From positions 1 to 27,694 of the forward strand of contig NZ_JOAP01000067.1 of assembly GCF_000720475.1 (NCBI RefSeq): a stretch of DNA of 27,694 bases, given 5' to 3'. Shown here piece by piece: positions 1 through 7,426 of the stretch. A program made the translations under genes and the position numbers. Every line of letters begins with the position of its first letter. Within the stretch, counting starts at the first letter, position 1. Source of the DNA: Streptomyces aureocirculatus. GTDB lineage: Bacteria; Actinomycetota; Actinomycetes; Streptomycetales; Streptomycetaceae. The notes under the pieces are model-generated. The model was not told where the DNA came from. It did not search any database and saw nothing but the letters and a program-made list of their open reading frames with translations.

Positions 1-6
1 CCCACC

Positions 7-158
7 CACCCGTGACCGTCGGCCCCGCCGTACCGTCCGGCACTCACCCGTGACTGTCGGCCCCGGCGCACCGCCCGGCATCCACCCGTGACTGTCGGCC
101 CCGCCGCACCGGCCAGCGCTCGCCCATGACCGCCGCCCCGGCGCCCCCTCCCGGCGCC
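7..158. repeat. 38-bp tandem repeat, four copies
   Basis: Four head-to-tail copies begin at 7, 45, 83 and 121 with an exact 38-bp period. Each opens with CACCCGTGAC(T/C)GTCGG; the fourth copy, nearest the regulator gene, is the most degenerate. The unit is not a multiple of three and no convincing gene overlaps it. The array may continue to the left, outside the window. It fills most of the space upstream of the WYL regulator. Function unknown. Confidence 0.85.
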
Positions 159-192
159 ACCGCAGGTAACGGGCACCCGGCATCATGGGGAC

Positions 193-1164
193 ATGCGTGC
201 TGCCCGGCTCATCAAGATGGTGCTGCTGCTCCAGTCGCGGGCATCCATGACCGCTGCCGAACTCGCGGCGGAGCTCGAGGTCTCGGAGCGCACCATCACA
301 CGGGACGCCCAGGCCCTCTCGGAGGCGGGCGTGCCCGTGTACGCGGACCGCGGCCGGACGGGCGGCTACCGCCTCGTCGGGGGATACCGGACCCGTCTGA
401 CGGGGCTCGCCCGCAGCGAGGCGGAGGCCCTGTTCCTGTCCGGAGTCCCGGGCGCCCTGCGCGAGATGGGCCTGGAGGACGCCGCGTCGGCCGCCCGTCT
501 GAAGGTCTCCGCCGCCCTGCTCCCGTCCCTGCGCGACGCCCCCCAGAGCGCGGCCCAGCGCTTCCACCTGGACGCCCCCGGCTGGTTCAAGGAGACCCCG
601 CCCCCAGCCCTGCTGCCCGCCGTGGCCGACGCGGTGTGGGACGACCGCCCGGTGGTGGCCCGCTACCGGCGCCAGGACACCGAGGTGGAGCGGGAGCTCG
701 AACCGTACGGCCTGGTCCTCAAGGCGGGCGTCTGGTACCTGTGCGCCCGCGTCCCGGAGACCGGCTCCCACCGCGTGTACCGCATCGACCGCTTCACCTC
801 CGTCACCCCGGCAGCCACCGACCGCTTCGTACGCGACGAGGACTTCGACCTGCCCGCGTTCTGGGAGGAGCGCGCCGCCCAGTTCGCCCGCGCCATCCTG
901 CGTGAGGAGGCCGTCCTGCGGCTGTCCCCCGACGGCGCCAGGCAGCTCCCCCACGTCACCGACCGCGCCGTCGCCCAGGAGGTCCTGGCCGGTGCCGAAC
1001 ACGACGACCGGGGCCGGGTCACGGTCACCCTGCCCATCGAGTCCGCCGTCGTCGCGTACACGCAACTGCTCATGCTGGGCCCTGAGGTGGAGGTCCTTCA
1101 GCCGCCGGAGCTGCGGGAGCGCCTCGCCACGACGGCGGCCAGGATGGCCGAGCTCTACCGATAG
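193..1164 (+). CDS. YafY/WYL-domain transcriptional regulator with HTH_11 domain
   Basis: The 323-aa protein has a DeoR-like winged helix-turn-helix at about residues 3-60 (AAELAAELEVSERTITRD, followed by the wing YADRGRTGGYRL). A WYL domain follows at about 140-215 (PVVARYRRQDTEVERELEPYGLVLKAG with WYLCAR), then a C-terminal WCX extension (about 230-320, ending LATTAARMAELYR). Length and order are normal for this family, whose WYL domain is thought to sense a ligand such as nucleic acid or nucleotide. ATG 193 has only a weak purine stretch (GGGG) upstream. The gene overlaps the convergent SDR gene by 10 bp at the 3' ends. Its target is unknown; the neighbouring oxidoreductase is only a guess. 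Confidence 0.9.
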   Translation: MRAARLIKMVLLLQSRASMTAAELAAELEVSERTITRDAQALSEAGVPVYADRGRTGGYRLVGGYRTRLTGLARSEAEALFLSGVPGALREMGLEDAASAARLKVSAALLPSLRDAPQSAAQRFHLDAPGWFKETPPPALLPAVADAVWDDRPVVARYRRQDTEVERELEPYGLVLKAGVWYLCARVPETGSHRVYRIDRFTSVTPAATDRFVRDEDFDLPAFWEERAAQFARAILREEAVLRLSPDGARQLPHVTDRAVAQEVLAGAEHDDRGRVTVTLPIESAVVAYTQLLMLGPEVEVLQPPELRERLATTAARMAELYR

Positions 1165-2198
1165 CCCGTCACGTCCGCCTCCTTGCCCTCCTGCTCCACC
1201 TCCGTGATGTACCGCCAGGCGTCCGGCGCCGAGCCGTCCACGTCCGTGAAGCCGTACTCCTTGGCGAGGCCGCCGCTGGACAGGGAGGCGCCGTTCCACC
1301 GGGCCACCTCGGGGTCCGACGCGAGGGCGGCGAGCGCCCGGCCCACGAACGCCGGGGTCTCGGAGATCGCGAAGTGCGGGTTCTGCTCGCAGCCCGCCCG
1401 CCAGTCGTCCTCGGTGACCTTGAAGTGCGTGTCGAGCATGGCCTCGGAGCGCAGCCAGCCCGGCGTCAGGCACAGCGCCGTGCAGTCGTACTCCTTCAGT
1501 TCCTCCGCGAGCGCGCGCGCCATCCGCAGCGGCGCCGCCTTCGCCAGGTCGTAGTACAGCGGCTTGCGGTAGCGGCGGTTGAACTCGTCCGTGCCGTCGG
1601 TCACCTCCACCACCAGGCCGCCGGGGTTGCGGATCAGGAGCGGCAGCGCGTAACGGCTGGTGACGATGTGGGTCTCGACGCCGAGGCGCAGGATGCGCAG
1701 CCCCTTGTCCAGGTCGTGCTCCCACATCTTCTTGTCCCACTCGACATGGACGTCGCCGCCCCAGATGTCGTTGACGAGGATGTCCAGGCGGCTCTGCTCC
1801 CGCTCGATCCGCTCGACCAGGGCGCGCACCTGCTCGGGGTCCAGGTGGTCGGTGGGCACCGCGATGCCCGTGCCGCCCGTGCCCGCGTCCGCTCCCGCCG
1901 CGGTGACGAGGTCCGCGGTGCCCTCGATGGTCTCCTGGGTCCTGCCGACCTCGCTGGTGTGCTCCCGTGTCGTCCGGCCGGTGACGTACACCGTCGCCCC
2001 GGCCCTGCCCAGCTCCACCGCCATGGCCCGGCCGGCCCCGCGCGTGGCCCCGGCCACCAGCGCGATCTTCCCGGTCAGGGCGTCCGCCGCCGCTGCCGCC
2101 GTCCGCCCGGTCGTCCCGCTCTCCGTCTGGTTCTCCGCTCCGTTCTCCGCTTCCGTGTCCAGGTCCTTGTCCATGTCCCTGCCCCTGTCCTTGTCCAT
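1155..2198 (-). CDS. SDR family NAD(P)-dependent oxidoreductase
   Basis: The 347-aa product is a classical short-chain dehydrogenase. The cofactor motif GATRGAGRAMA (a variant of TGxxxGxG) lies near residue 50. NDIWGG stands in place of the usual NNAG, and the active site is YDLAK (Y-x3-K) with the segment LVVEVTDGTD upstream of it. The C-terminal tail is longer than in minimal SDRs. ATG 2198 is chosen because GAGGG lies 8 nt upstream; an upstream ATG at 2228 has AGAGG directly abutting it and no proper spacing. A second ATG at 2174 sits in a 24-bp duplication (MDKDRGRD/MDKDLDTE) and could also be used. The acidic, low-complexity N-terminus precedes the Rossmann fold. Substrate unknown. Confidence 0.85.
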   Translation of the reverse strand: MDKDRGRDMDKDLDTEAENGAENQTESGTTGRTAAAAADALTGKIALVAGATRGAGRAMAVELGRAGATVYVTGRTTREHTSEVGRTQETIEGTADLVTAAGADAGTGGTGIAVPTDHLDPEQVRALVERIEREQSRLDILVNDIWGGDVHVEWDKKMWEHDLDKGLRILRLGVETHIVTSRYALPLLIRNPGGLVVEVTDGTDEFNRRYRKPLYYDLAKAAPLRMARALAEELKEYDCTALCLTPGWLRSEAMLDTHFKVTEDDWRAGCEQNPHFAISETPAFVGRALAALASDPEVARWNGASLSSGGLAKEYGFTDVDGSAPDAWRYITEVEQEGKEADVTGYR

Positions 2199-2332
2199 GC
2201 CGAAGACCCTCGCAGTGAAAGCGGACATCCTCTGTCGGTCTTTCCACGGGCATGTGCACGCATAACGACACAGCCGCATTCCGGCGCACTCCGCGTGCGC
2301 CCCCACCGCCGAGGACCGATGCTGGACCCGTG

Positions 2333-2854
2333 ATGGACGAGACGGAGTTCTGGGAGTTCGTGGACAGCACCCGCGAGGCCGCCGAGGGCGACCCCGAGGA
2401 CCAGGCCGAGCTGGTCGTCGACAAGCTCCTTGAGTACGACCCGGACGCCGTCCTGGACTTCGCGCGGCACTTCGAGGCCCGCTACAACCGCGCGTACCGC
2501 TGGGACCTGTGGGGCGCGGCCTGGATCCTGCTCGACGGCGCGAGCGACGACGCCTTCGACTACTTCCGGTGCTGGCTGATCGGGCAGGGCCGGGTGGTCT
2601 TCGAGGGCGCCGTGCACGACCCGGACTCCCTCGCGGACCTCCTCGACGACTTCGACGACGAGATCGACGGGGACGGCGAGGAGCTCGGCTACGCCGCCGA
2701 CGAGGCGTACGAGCGGATGACCGGCACCGTCGCCCCCGACCTCGGCATCGCGCCCGCGCCGCCCGAGCCGGAGGGCACCCCCGTCGACTTCGAGGACGAC
2801 CGGACCCTCGGGCAGCTCTACCCGAAGCTGTGGGAGCGGTTCGCGTCCGGCTGA
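2333..2854 (+). CDS. DUF4240 domain-containing protein
   Basis: This is a 173-aa, very acidic soluble protein starting MDETEFWEFVDSTREAA. The family pattern is an N-terminal FW-x-FVDSTR helix, a middle part with WDLWGAAWILLDGASDDAFDYFRCWLIGQG, and a tail with ELGYAADEAYERM, which matches DUF4240. No signal peptide or membrane segment is present. The start could be the adjacent in-frame GTG 2330 or ATG 2333; GAGGA at 2311 is rather far upstream. It is divergent from the SDR gene with about 130 bp between starts. The role of the family is unknown. Confidence 0.85.
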   Translation: MDETEFWEFVDSTREAAEGDPEDQAELVVDKLLEYDPDAVLDFARHFEARYNRAYRWDLWGAAWILLDGASDDAFDYFRCWLIGQGRVVFEGAVHDPDSLADLLDDFDDEIDGDGEELGYAADEAYERMTGTVAPDLGIAPAPPEPEGTPVDFEDDRTLGQLYPKLWERFASG

Positions 2855-2888
2855 CCGGGTCCGCGCCCGCTCCCCGCCGCGTACGGCC

Positions 2889-4040
2889 CTACTCCCCCAC
2901 CACGAACACCAGCAGCGCCACGTCGTCCCGTACCCCGCCGGAGAAGCGGACCAGGTCGCTCCAGATCGCGTCCGTGAAGGCGACGGGGTCGTCGCGCTCG
3001 GCCTCGAAGACGGTGGGCAGCCGCTGCGCCAGCGGGTAGAACGCCCCGGACGCGTCGCGTGCCTCGGTCACGCCGTCGGTCACGGTCAGCACCCAGTCGC
3101 CGGGCTCCAGGTCCACCACGACCTGTTCGGGCGGCGTCACCCCCGCGATGCCGAGGCCGAGCGGCGTGCCCGGGGCGGCGACGCGCAGTTCGGTGACCGT
3201 GCCGCCGCGGATGAGCAGCGGCGGCGGATGGCCGAAGCAGAGGAAGCGCAGCTCGCGGGCCGTCTCGCCGAAGTCGAGGAGGACGGCGGTGGCGAAGAGT
3301 TCGGCGGGGTCGCCGGGCGCCTCCTCCTCGGGGTCGATGACGAGGCGGCGGCTCTGTCCCGCCTCCTCGGCGTCGACGACCAGGCGCCGGTCCAGGCACG
3401 CGGCGACGCCCGCGAGGTCGTCCTGGTCGAGGACCGCCTCCCGGAAGGCGCCGAGCAGCGCCGCGACGGTACCGACGGCGGCGAGCCCGTGCCCCTGCAC
3501 GTCCCCGACCAGGGCGCGCACCCCGTGCGGTCCCCTGCGGACGTCGAAGAGGTCGCCGCCGACGAGCGTGCCGCGCTGCGCCGCCCGGTACAGGCCCGCG
3601 CAGCGCACCGGCCCCACCCGGTCCGGGAGCGGCGGCAGGACCGCGAACTGGGCGGCCTCCGCGACCGTGCGGACGGTGACGAGCTGGGCGTCGCGGCGGC
3701 TGCGCACCCAGGCGAAGAGCACGCTGAGCACGGCCACGAAGGCCACGGTCGCGGTGTCGCTCTCACCGGGGTGCCCCAGGTCGTAGTCCGGCAGGGAGAT
3801 CAGCAGCAGGACGGTGCCGCCGAGGAGCGCGGTGGCGGCGGGCCCGTAGGCGAGGGCGGCCAGCGGGGGCACGGCGGCGAGCAGGAAGCTGAGGTCGAGG
3901 GTCCGCGGGGTGGCGAGCTGGACGGCGCACGTCAGAACCAGGAGCACGGGCGCGGGCCAGCGTGCCCACGGGGGCGTGGTCGCGCCGCGCGGCCAGCCTG
4001 CCTCCCGCGCGTCCCGCCGCCTGGCCGCGGCCCTGATCAT
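2889..4040 (-). CDS. Membrane-anchored PP2C/SpoIIE-type serine phosphatase
   Basis: The 383-aa protein begins with about four hydrophobic segments (residues 28-44, 50-64, 66-83 and 97-112), so it is an inner-membrane protein. A cytoplasmic SpoIIE/RsbU phosphatase domain follows. Metal-binding motifs are visible: GGDLFD (161-166), GDVQGHGLAA (179-188), TDGVTEARD near 325 and the final DDVALLVF. Such enzymes usually dephosphorylate an anti-anti-sigma factor to release a sigma factor, but no STAS or anti-sigma gene lies nearby. The start is ATG 4040 with GAAGGAG 5 nt upstream; the longer open frame to 4166 has no comparable ribosome-binding site. No GAF or PAS sensor domain is present, so any signal must come through the membrane part. 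Confidence 0.88.
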   Translation of the reverse strand: MIRAAARRRDAREAGWPRGATTPPWARWPAPVLLVLTCAVQLATPRTLDLSFLLAAVPPLAALAYGPAATALLGGTVLLLISLPDYDLGHPGESDTATVAFVAVLSVLFAWVRSRRDAQLVTVRTVAEAAQFAVLPPLPDRVGPVRCAGLYRAAQRGTLVGGDLFDVRRGPHGVRALVGDVQGHGLAAVGTVAALLGAFREAVLDQDDLAGVAACLDRRLVVDAEEAGQSRRLVIDPEEEAPGDPAELFATAVLLDFGETARELRFLCFGHPPPLLIRGGTVTELRVAAPGTPLGLGIAGVTPPEQVVVDLEPGDWVLTVTDGVTEARDASGAFYPLAQRLPTVFEAERDDPVAFTDAIWSDLVRFSGGVRDDVALLVFVVGE

Positions 4041-4190
4041 CGGTGCTCCTTCCCGGCGGACCGGAGGACGTGTCCACGCTCCTACGGGCGTCCGCGGGGC
4101 GCACGCCGGGCCGGTCCGTCGGGAGTGCCGCGCGGTCCGCGCACGGCGCCCCGGTGCCGGTGCCACGAGGGGACGCCCGTCGGGACGTCG

Positions 4191-4679
4191 TCACACGGGG
4201 CGCCCCATCAGGACGTCGTCGACGTACCGTCCGTCCAGGAGGAACTCGCCGGGCAGTACGCCCTCGACGGCGAAGCCCTCGGACTCGTAGAGCGCCCGGG
4301 CCGCCGTGTTGTGCCCGAGGACGCGCAGCGTGACGCGGCGGGCGCCCTGGCGGCGGGCCTCCGCCACCGCGGCCCGCAGCAAGAGGCGGCCCACCCCCTT
4401 GCCGCGCGCCTCGTCGGCGACGACGAAGCCCAGGATCTGACGTACGTGCGCGTTCACGGCGAGCGGGGTCGGGAAGCCGAGCCGGATGTAGCCCACCGTC
4501 CTGCCGTCCAGCTCGGCGACCAGGTGGTCGCGGGGGCCGAAGCGCTCCGTGAAGAACGGGTCGTGGGGCGGCCGCGGTCGCGGCTGTACGGAGTGCAGGG
4601 TGGACCAGTGGTCCCGGTCCAGACGAGCCAGCACGTCATCGTCGTCGGCACGCGCGGTGCGTATGTACGTCTGCTGCAT
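4191..4679 (-). CDS. GNAT family N-acetyltransferase
   Basis: This 162-aa protein has the GNAT fold order. An N-terminal strand (YIRTARADDDDVLARLD) is followed by acetyl-CoA motif A, with ILGFVVADEARGKGVGRLLL supplying the R/Q-x-x-G-x-G/A loop. The C-terminal strand pattern LGHNTAARALYESEGF is typical of RimI-like acetyltransferases. ATG 4679 matches the family N-terminus; GTG 4688 lies three codons upstream. No Shine-Dalgarno is obvious, so translation may be leaderless. The gene is divergent from the TIGR01777 epimerase, with about 95 bp between starts. Acetylated substrate unknown. Confidence 0.88.
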   Translation of the reverse strand: MQQTYIRTARADDDDVLARLDRDHWSTLHSVQPRPRPPHDPFFTERFGPRDHLVAELDGRTVGYIRLGFPTPLAVNAHVRQILGFVVADEARGKGVGRLLLRAAVAEARRQGARRVTLRVLGHNTAARALYESEGFAVEGVLPGEFLLDGRYVDDVLMGRPV

Positions 4680-4774
4680 GAGCGTCACTGTACGGCGGGC
4701 GTACGACGGTACAGGCGCACTTTTCCCGGCTCTCCCGGCAGGCTGTGTCCATGGTTTCACGGCAGGATGTGCCC

Positions 4775-5737
4775 ATGGACGAACCCGTACCACCCGCCGA
4801 GTCAGCGGAGCCTGCAGCGCCCTTCGCGGAGGCGTCCGGCGGCCCGGGACGCGTCGCCGTGGCGGGGGCCTCCGGGCTCATCGGCTCGGCGCTCGTGCGC
4901 TCCCTGGCCGCCGACGGGCACGAGGTGGTGCGGCTCGTGCGCCGGGAGCCGCGGGCCGCGGACGAGGTGCGCTGGGACCCCGCGAAGGGGTACGTGGACA
5001 CGGCCGGGCTCGCGGGCTGCGACGCCGTCGTGAACCTGGCGGGCGCCGGTATCGGGGACCGCCGGTGGAACGACGCGTACAAGCGTGAGCTGAGGGACAG
5101 CAGGGTGCTCGGCACCAGGGCGCTCGCCGCCGCCGTGACCGCGCTCGACGCCCCGCCACGCGTGTTCCTGAACGGCAGCGCGATCGGCTACTACGGAGAC
5201 ACCGGTTCCCGCGCGGTGGACGAGAGCGCCCCTGCCGGGGACGGGTTCCTGCCGTCGATGTGCGTGGAGTGGGAGCAGGCGGCCGCGCCGGTCCAGGAGG
5301 CGGGCGTGCGCACGGTGTTCGCGCGCAGCGGTCTGGTGGTCGCACGCGAGGGCGGCGCCTGGGGGCGGATGTTCCCGCTCTTCAAGGCGGGGCTCGGCGG
5401 ACGGCTCGGCGACGGGCGGCAGTACTGGAGCTTCATCGCGCTGCGGGACGAGGTGGCGGCGCTGCGGCACCTGCTCGCGCGGGACGACCTGTCGGGTCCT
5501 TTCAACCTGACGGCGCCGGAGCCGGTCACCAATCGCGAGGTGACGGCCGCGATGGGCCGGGTGCTGCGCCGCCCCACGCTGTTCCCCGCGCCCGCGCCCG
5601 CGCTGCGCCTGGTCCTCGGTGAGATGGCGGGCGACGTCCTCGGCAGCCAGCGCGTGCTTCCGGCCAGGCTCTCGGAGTCCGGCTTCACCTTCGCCCACCC
5701 CCGGATCGACGACGCGGTGCGGGCGGCGCTGGGATGA
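4775..5737 (+). CDS. TIGR01777 family protein (YfcH-like NAD(P)-binding epimerase, DUF1731)
   Basis: The 320-aa protein has an N-terminal Rossmann fold (VAVAGASGLIGSALVRSLAADGHEVVRLVRRE, GASGLIG nucleotide loop). The family block VNLAGAGIGDRRWNDAYK, with SR after it, follows, then NGSAIGYYGD containing the catalytic-type tyrosine. A C-terminal DUF1731 segment ends the protein (LRRPTLFPAPAPALRLVLGEMA to the end). This is the E. coli YfcH / plant SulA-like epimerase family, whose substrate is not settled. ATG 4775 is chosen because AGGA lies 7 nt upstream; ATG 4751 and GTG 4745 lack this. A poorly conserved 25-residue N-terminal extension precedes the fold. Confidence 0.9.
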   Translation: MDEPVPPAESAEPAAPFAEASGGPGRVAVAGASGLIGSALVRSLAADGHEVVRLVRREPRAADEVRWDPAKGYVDTAGLAGCDAVVNLAGAGIGDRRWNDAYKRELRDSRVLGTRALAAAVTALDAPPRVFLNGSAIGYYGDTGSRAVDESAPAGDGFLPSMCVEWEQAAAPVQEAGVRTVFARSGLVVAREGGAWGRMFPLFKAGLGGRLGDGRQYWSFIALRDEVAALRHLLARDDLSGPFNLTAPEPVTNREVTAAMGRVLRRPTLFPAPAPALRLVLGEMAGDVLGSQRVLPARLSESGFTFAHPRIDDAVRAALG

Positions 5738-5765
5738 GGCCCGGGGCATGTTCCTGCGCCGGGCC
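5738..5765 (+). terminator. Hairpin directly after the TIGR01777 gene
   Basis: GGCCCGG at 5738-5744 pairs perfectly with CCGGGCC at 5759-5765 across a 14-nt loop, starting at the base after the stop codon. There is no T-tract, as is usual in Streptomyces terminators. Confidence 0.45.
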
Positions 5766-5947
5766 GCCGGTTCCGCCCGGGACCGCGCACGTGTGCGACC
5801 GGTGTGCGACCGTGCCCGGTCCGTGCGCGACTGCCGCGGGACGTCCGCGCTCCTACCCTCAAGCGGAACTCGGGGATTCCGCCGCCCTGCCGAGGGCATG
5901 AGGCTCCCCAGCCGTCGAGCGAACCGCGCAACCTCCGGGAGGAGCAC

Positions 5948-7360
5948 GTGCCAGAGCCTGCGCACCAAGCCGATGTCGTCATCGTGGGGGCCGGGATCGC
6001 GGGCCTGTCGGCCGCCCACCGCCTCACCAGGGCCGGTGTAACGACCATTGTCCTGGAAGCCGCCCCTTACGTCGGCGGCCGGATGTCCACGGAGAAGGTG
6101 GACGGTTTCCGGCTCGACCGGATCGGTCAGCTACTGACCACGTCGTATCCGGAACTGCGCCACGCGCCCGGACTCGACGCCCTCGTTCTGCGCCCGTTCG
6201 CGCCCGGTCTCCTCGTGCACAGCGAGGGCAGGCACCACCGGGCGGCGGAGCCGGGCGGGAGCAAGAGCGCAGGGGGCGCACGGGGCGCACTCACTGCGGC
6301 ACGGGCCCTGGCGAGCGCCCCCCGGGTGACGCGGCCACGGCGCCCGGTACCCGGCGCCCCGCCCCGGCACCCGGCCGGAACCACGCCCCCGCCGTCCGGG
6401 CCCGGGTCCCGCACCGCCCCCCTGGGCGGCGCGCTCGACCAGGCCCGCCTCGGGGCGGCCCTCGCCCGGATCGCGGCGACCCCGGTCCCACGGCTGCTCG
6501 CCCGCCCCGAACTGCCCGCCGTCCAGGCCCTGACCGCGCGCGGTCTGCCCGCGCGCACGGTGGCGGGGTTCCTGCGCCCGCTGCTCTCGGCGCTGCTTTG
6601 CGACCCGGACCTGACGACGTCGAGCCGCTGCGCCGACCTCGCCCTGCACGCCTTCGCGCGCGGCAGGCTCTGTCTGCCCGAGGGCGGCGCCGACGCCCTG
6701 CCCGAGCTGCTCGCGGCCGCGCTGCCGCCCGGTACCGTGCGCACCGGCGTACGCGTCACCTCGGTGTCCGCGAACCGCGTCACCACCGCGGAGCACGGCG
6801 AGCTGTCCTGCGCCGGTGTGCTGCTCGCCACCGACGCGCGCGCCGCCGCCGAGCTCCTGCCGGGCCTGCGGGTGCCGTCCTTCCACCCGGTGACGGTGGT
6901 GCACCACGAGGCCCCCGAACCACCGCTCGCGGAACCCGCCCTCCTCCTCGACGCCGACCGCCGGGGCCCGGTCGCGCACACGGCCGTGGTCAGCCGGGTC
7001 GACCCCACGCGCGCGCCCGCGGGCCGCACCCTGGTCTCCTCGACCGTCCTCGGCCCGCCGCCCGACGACCTGGAGCAGCACGTCAGCACCCACCTCGCGG
7101 AGCTGTACGGCACCTCCACGAGGAGCTGGCAGCTCCTCGCCGTCCACCACACGCGCGAGGCGGTGCCCGCGATGCCGCCACCGCACGATGTGCGCCGCCC
7201 CGTACGGCTGTTGGCGGGCCTGTACGTGTGCGGTGACCACCGGGACACCAGCACCGTGCAGGGGGCGCTGCACTCGGGCCGCAGGGCGGCTGCCGCCGCG
7301 CTTGCCGACCTGGGGGTCGAACCTGCGGCCACGGAAGAGGCGTTATCCGCGGCCGCTTGA
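5948..7360 (+). CDS. FAD-dependent oxidoreductase (amine oxidase/protoporphyrinogen-oxidase-like)
   Basis: The 470-aa flavoprotein starts with the dinucleotide-binding motif DVVIVGAGIAGLSAAHRL and the acidic strand end IVLEAAPYVGGRMST, typical of the amine oxidase/phytoene desaturase superfamily. A C-terminal FAD contact block is also present (GLYVCGDHRDTSTVQGALHSGRRAA). GTG 5948 is chosen because GGGAGGAG lies just upstream (5938-5944). Residues of about 95-168 form a Gly/Pro/Arg-rich low-complexity stretch that looks like a disordered insertion between the FAD half-motif and the substrate domain. The substrate cannot be read from sequence. The gene is convergent with the HTH/TPR regulator. 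Confidence 0.87.
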   Translation: MPEPAHQADVVIVGAGIAGLSAAHRLTRAGVTTIVLEAAPYVGGRMSTEKVDGFRLDRIGQLLTTSYPELRHAPGLDALVLRPFAPGLLVHSEGRHHRAAEPGGSKSAGGARGALTAARALASAPRVTRPRRPVPGAPPRHPAGTTPPPSGPGSRTAPLGGALDQARLGAALARIAATPVPRLLARPELPAVQALTARGLPARTVAGFLRPLLSALLCDPDLTTSSRCADLALHAFARGRLCLPEGGADALPELLAAALPPGTVRTGVRVTSVSANRVTTAEHGELSCAGVLLATDARAAAELLPGLRVPSFHPVTVVHHEAPEPPLAEPALLLDADRRGPVAHTAVVSRVDPTRAPAGRTLVSSTVLGPPPDDLEQHVSTHLAELYGTSTRSWQLLAVHHTREAVPAMPPPHDVRRPVRLLAGLYVCGDHRDTSTVQGALHSGRRAAAAALADLGVEPAATEEALSAAA

Positions 7361-7381
7361 GCAGGTGCGGGGAGCGGCCGC
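7349..7381. terminator. Inverted repeat between convergent genes
   Basis: GCGGCCGCT (7349-7357) and AGCGGCCGC (7373-7381) form a perfect 9-bp stem with a 15-nt loop. The left arm is inside the last codons of the FAD oxidoreductase. It could terminate transcription of either convergent gene. Confidence 0.45.
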
Positions 7382-7426
7382 CTCGACGGGCTGGAACTCA
7401 CCGGCGCGAGCTCCAGCCCCGCCCCG

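Noticed and set aside
3228..5033. A plus-strand 601-codon open frame
   Set aside because: It runs antisense to the phosphatase and acetyltransferase genes and has no domain or ribosome-binding site.
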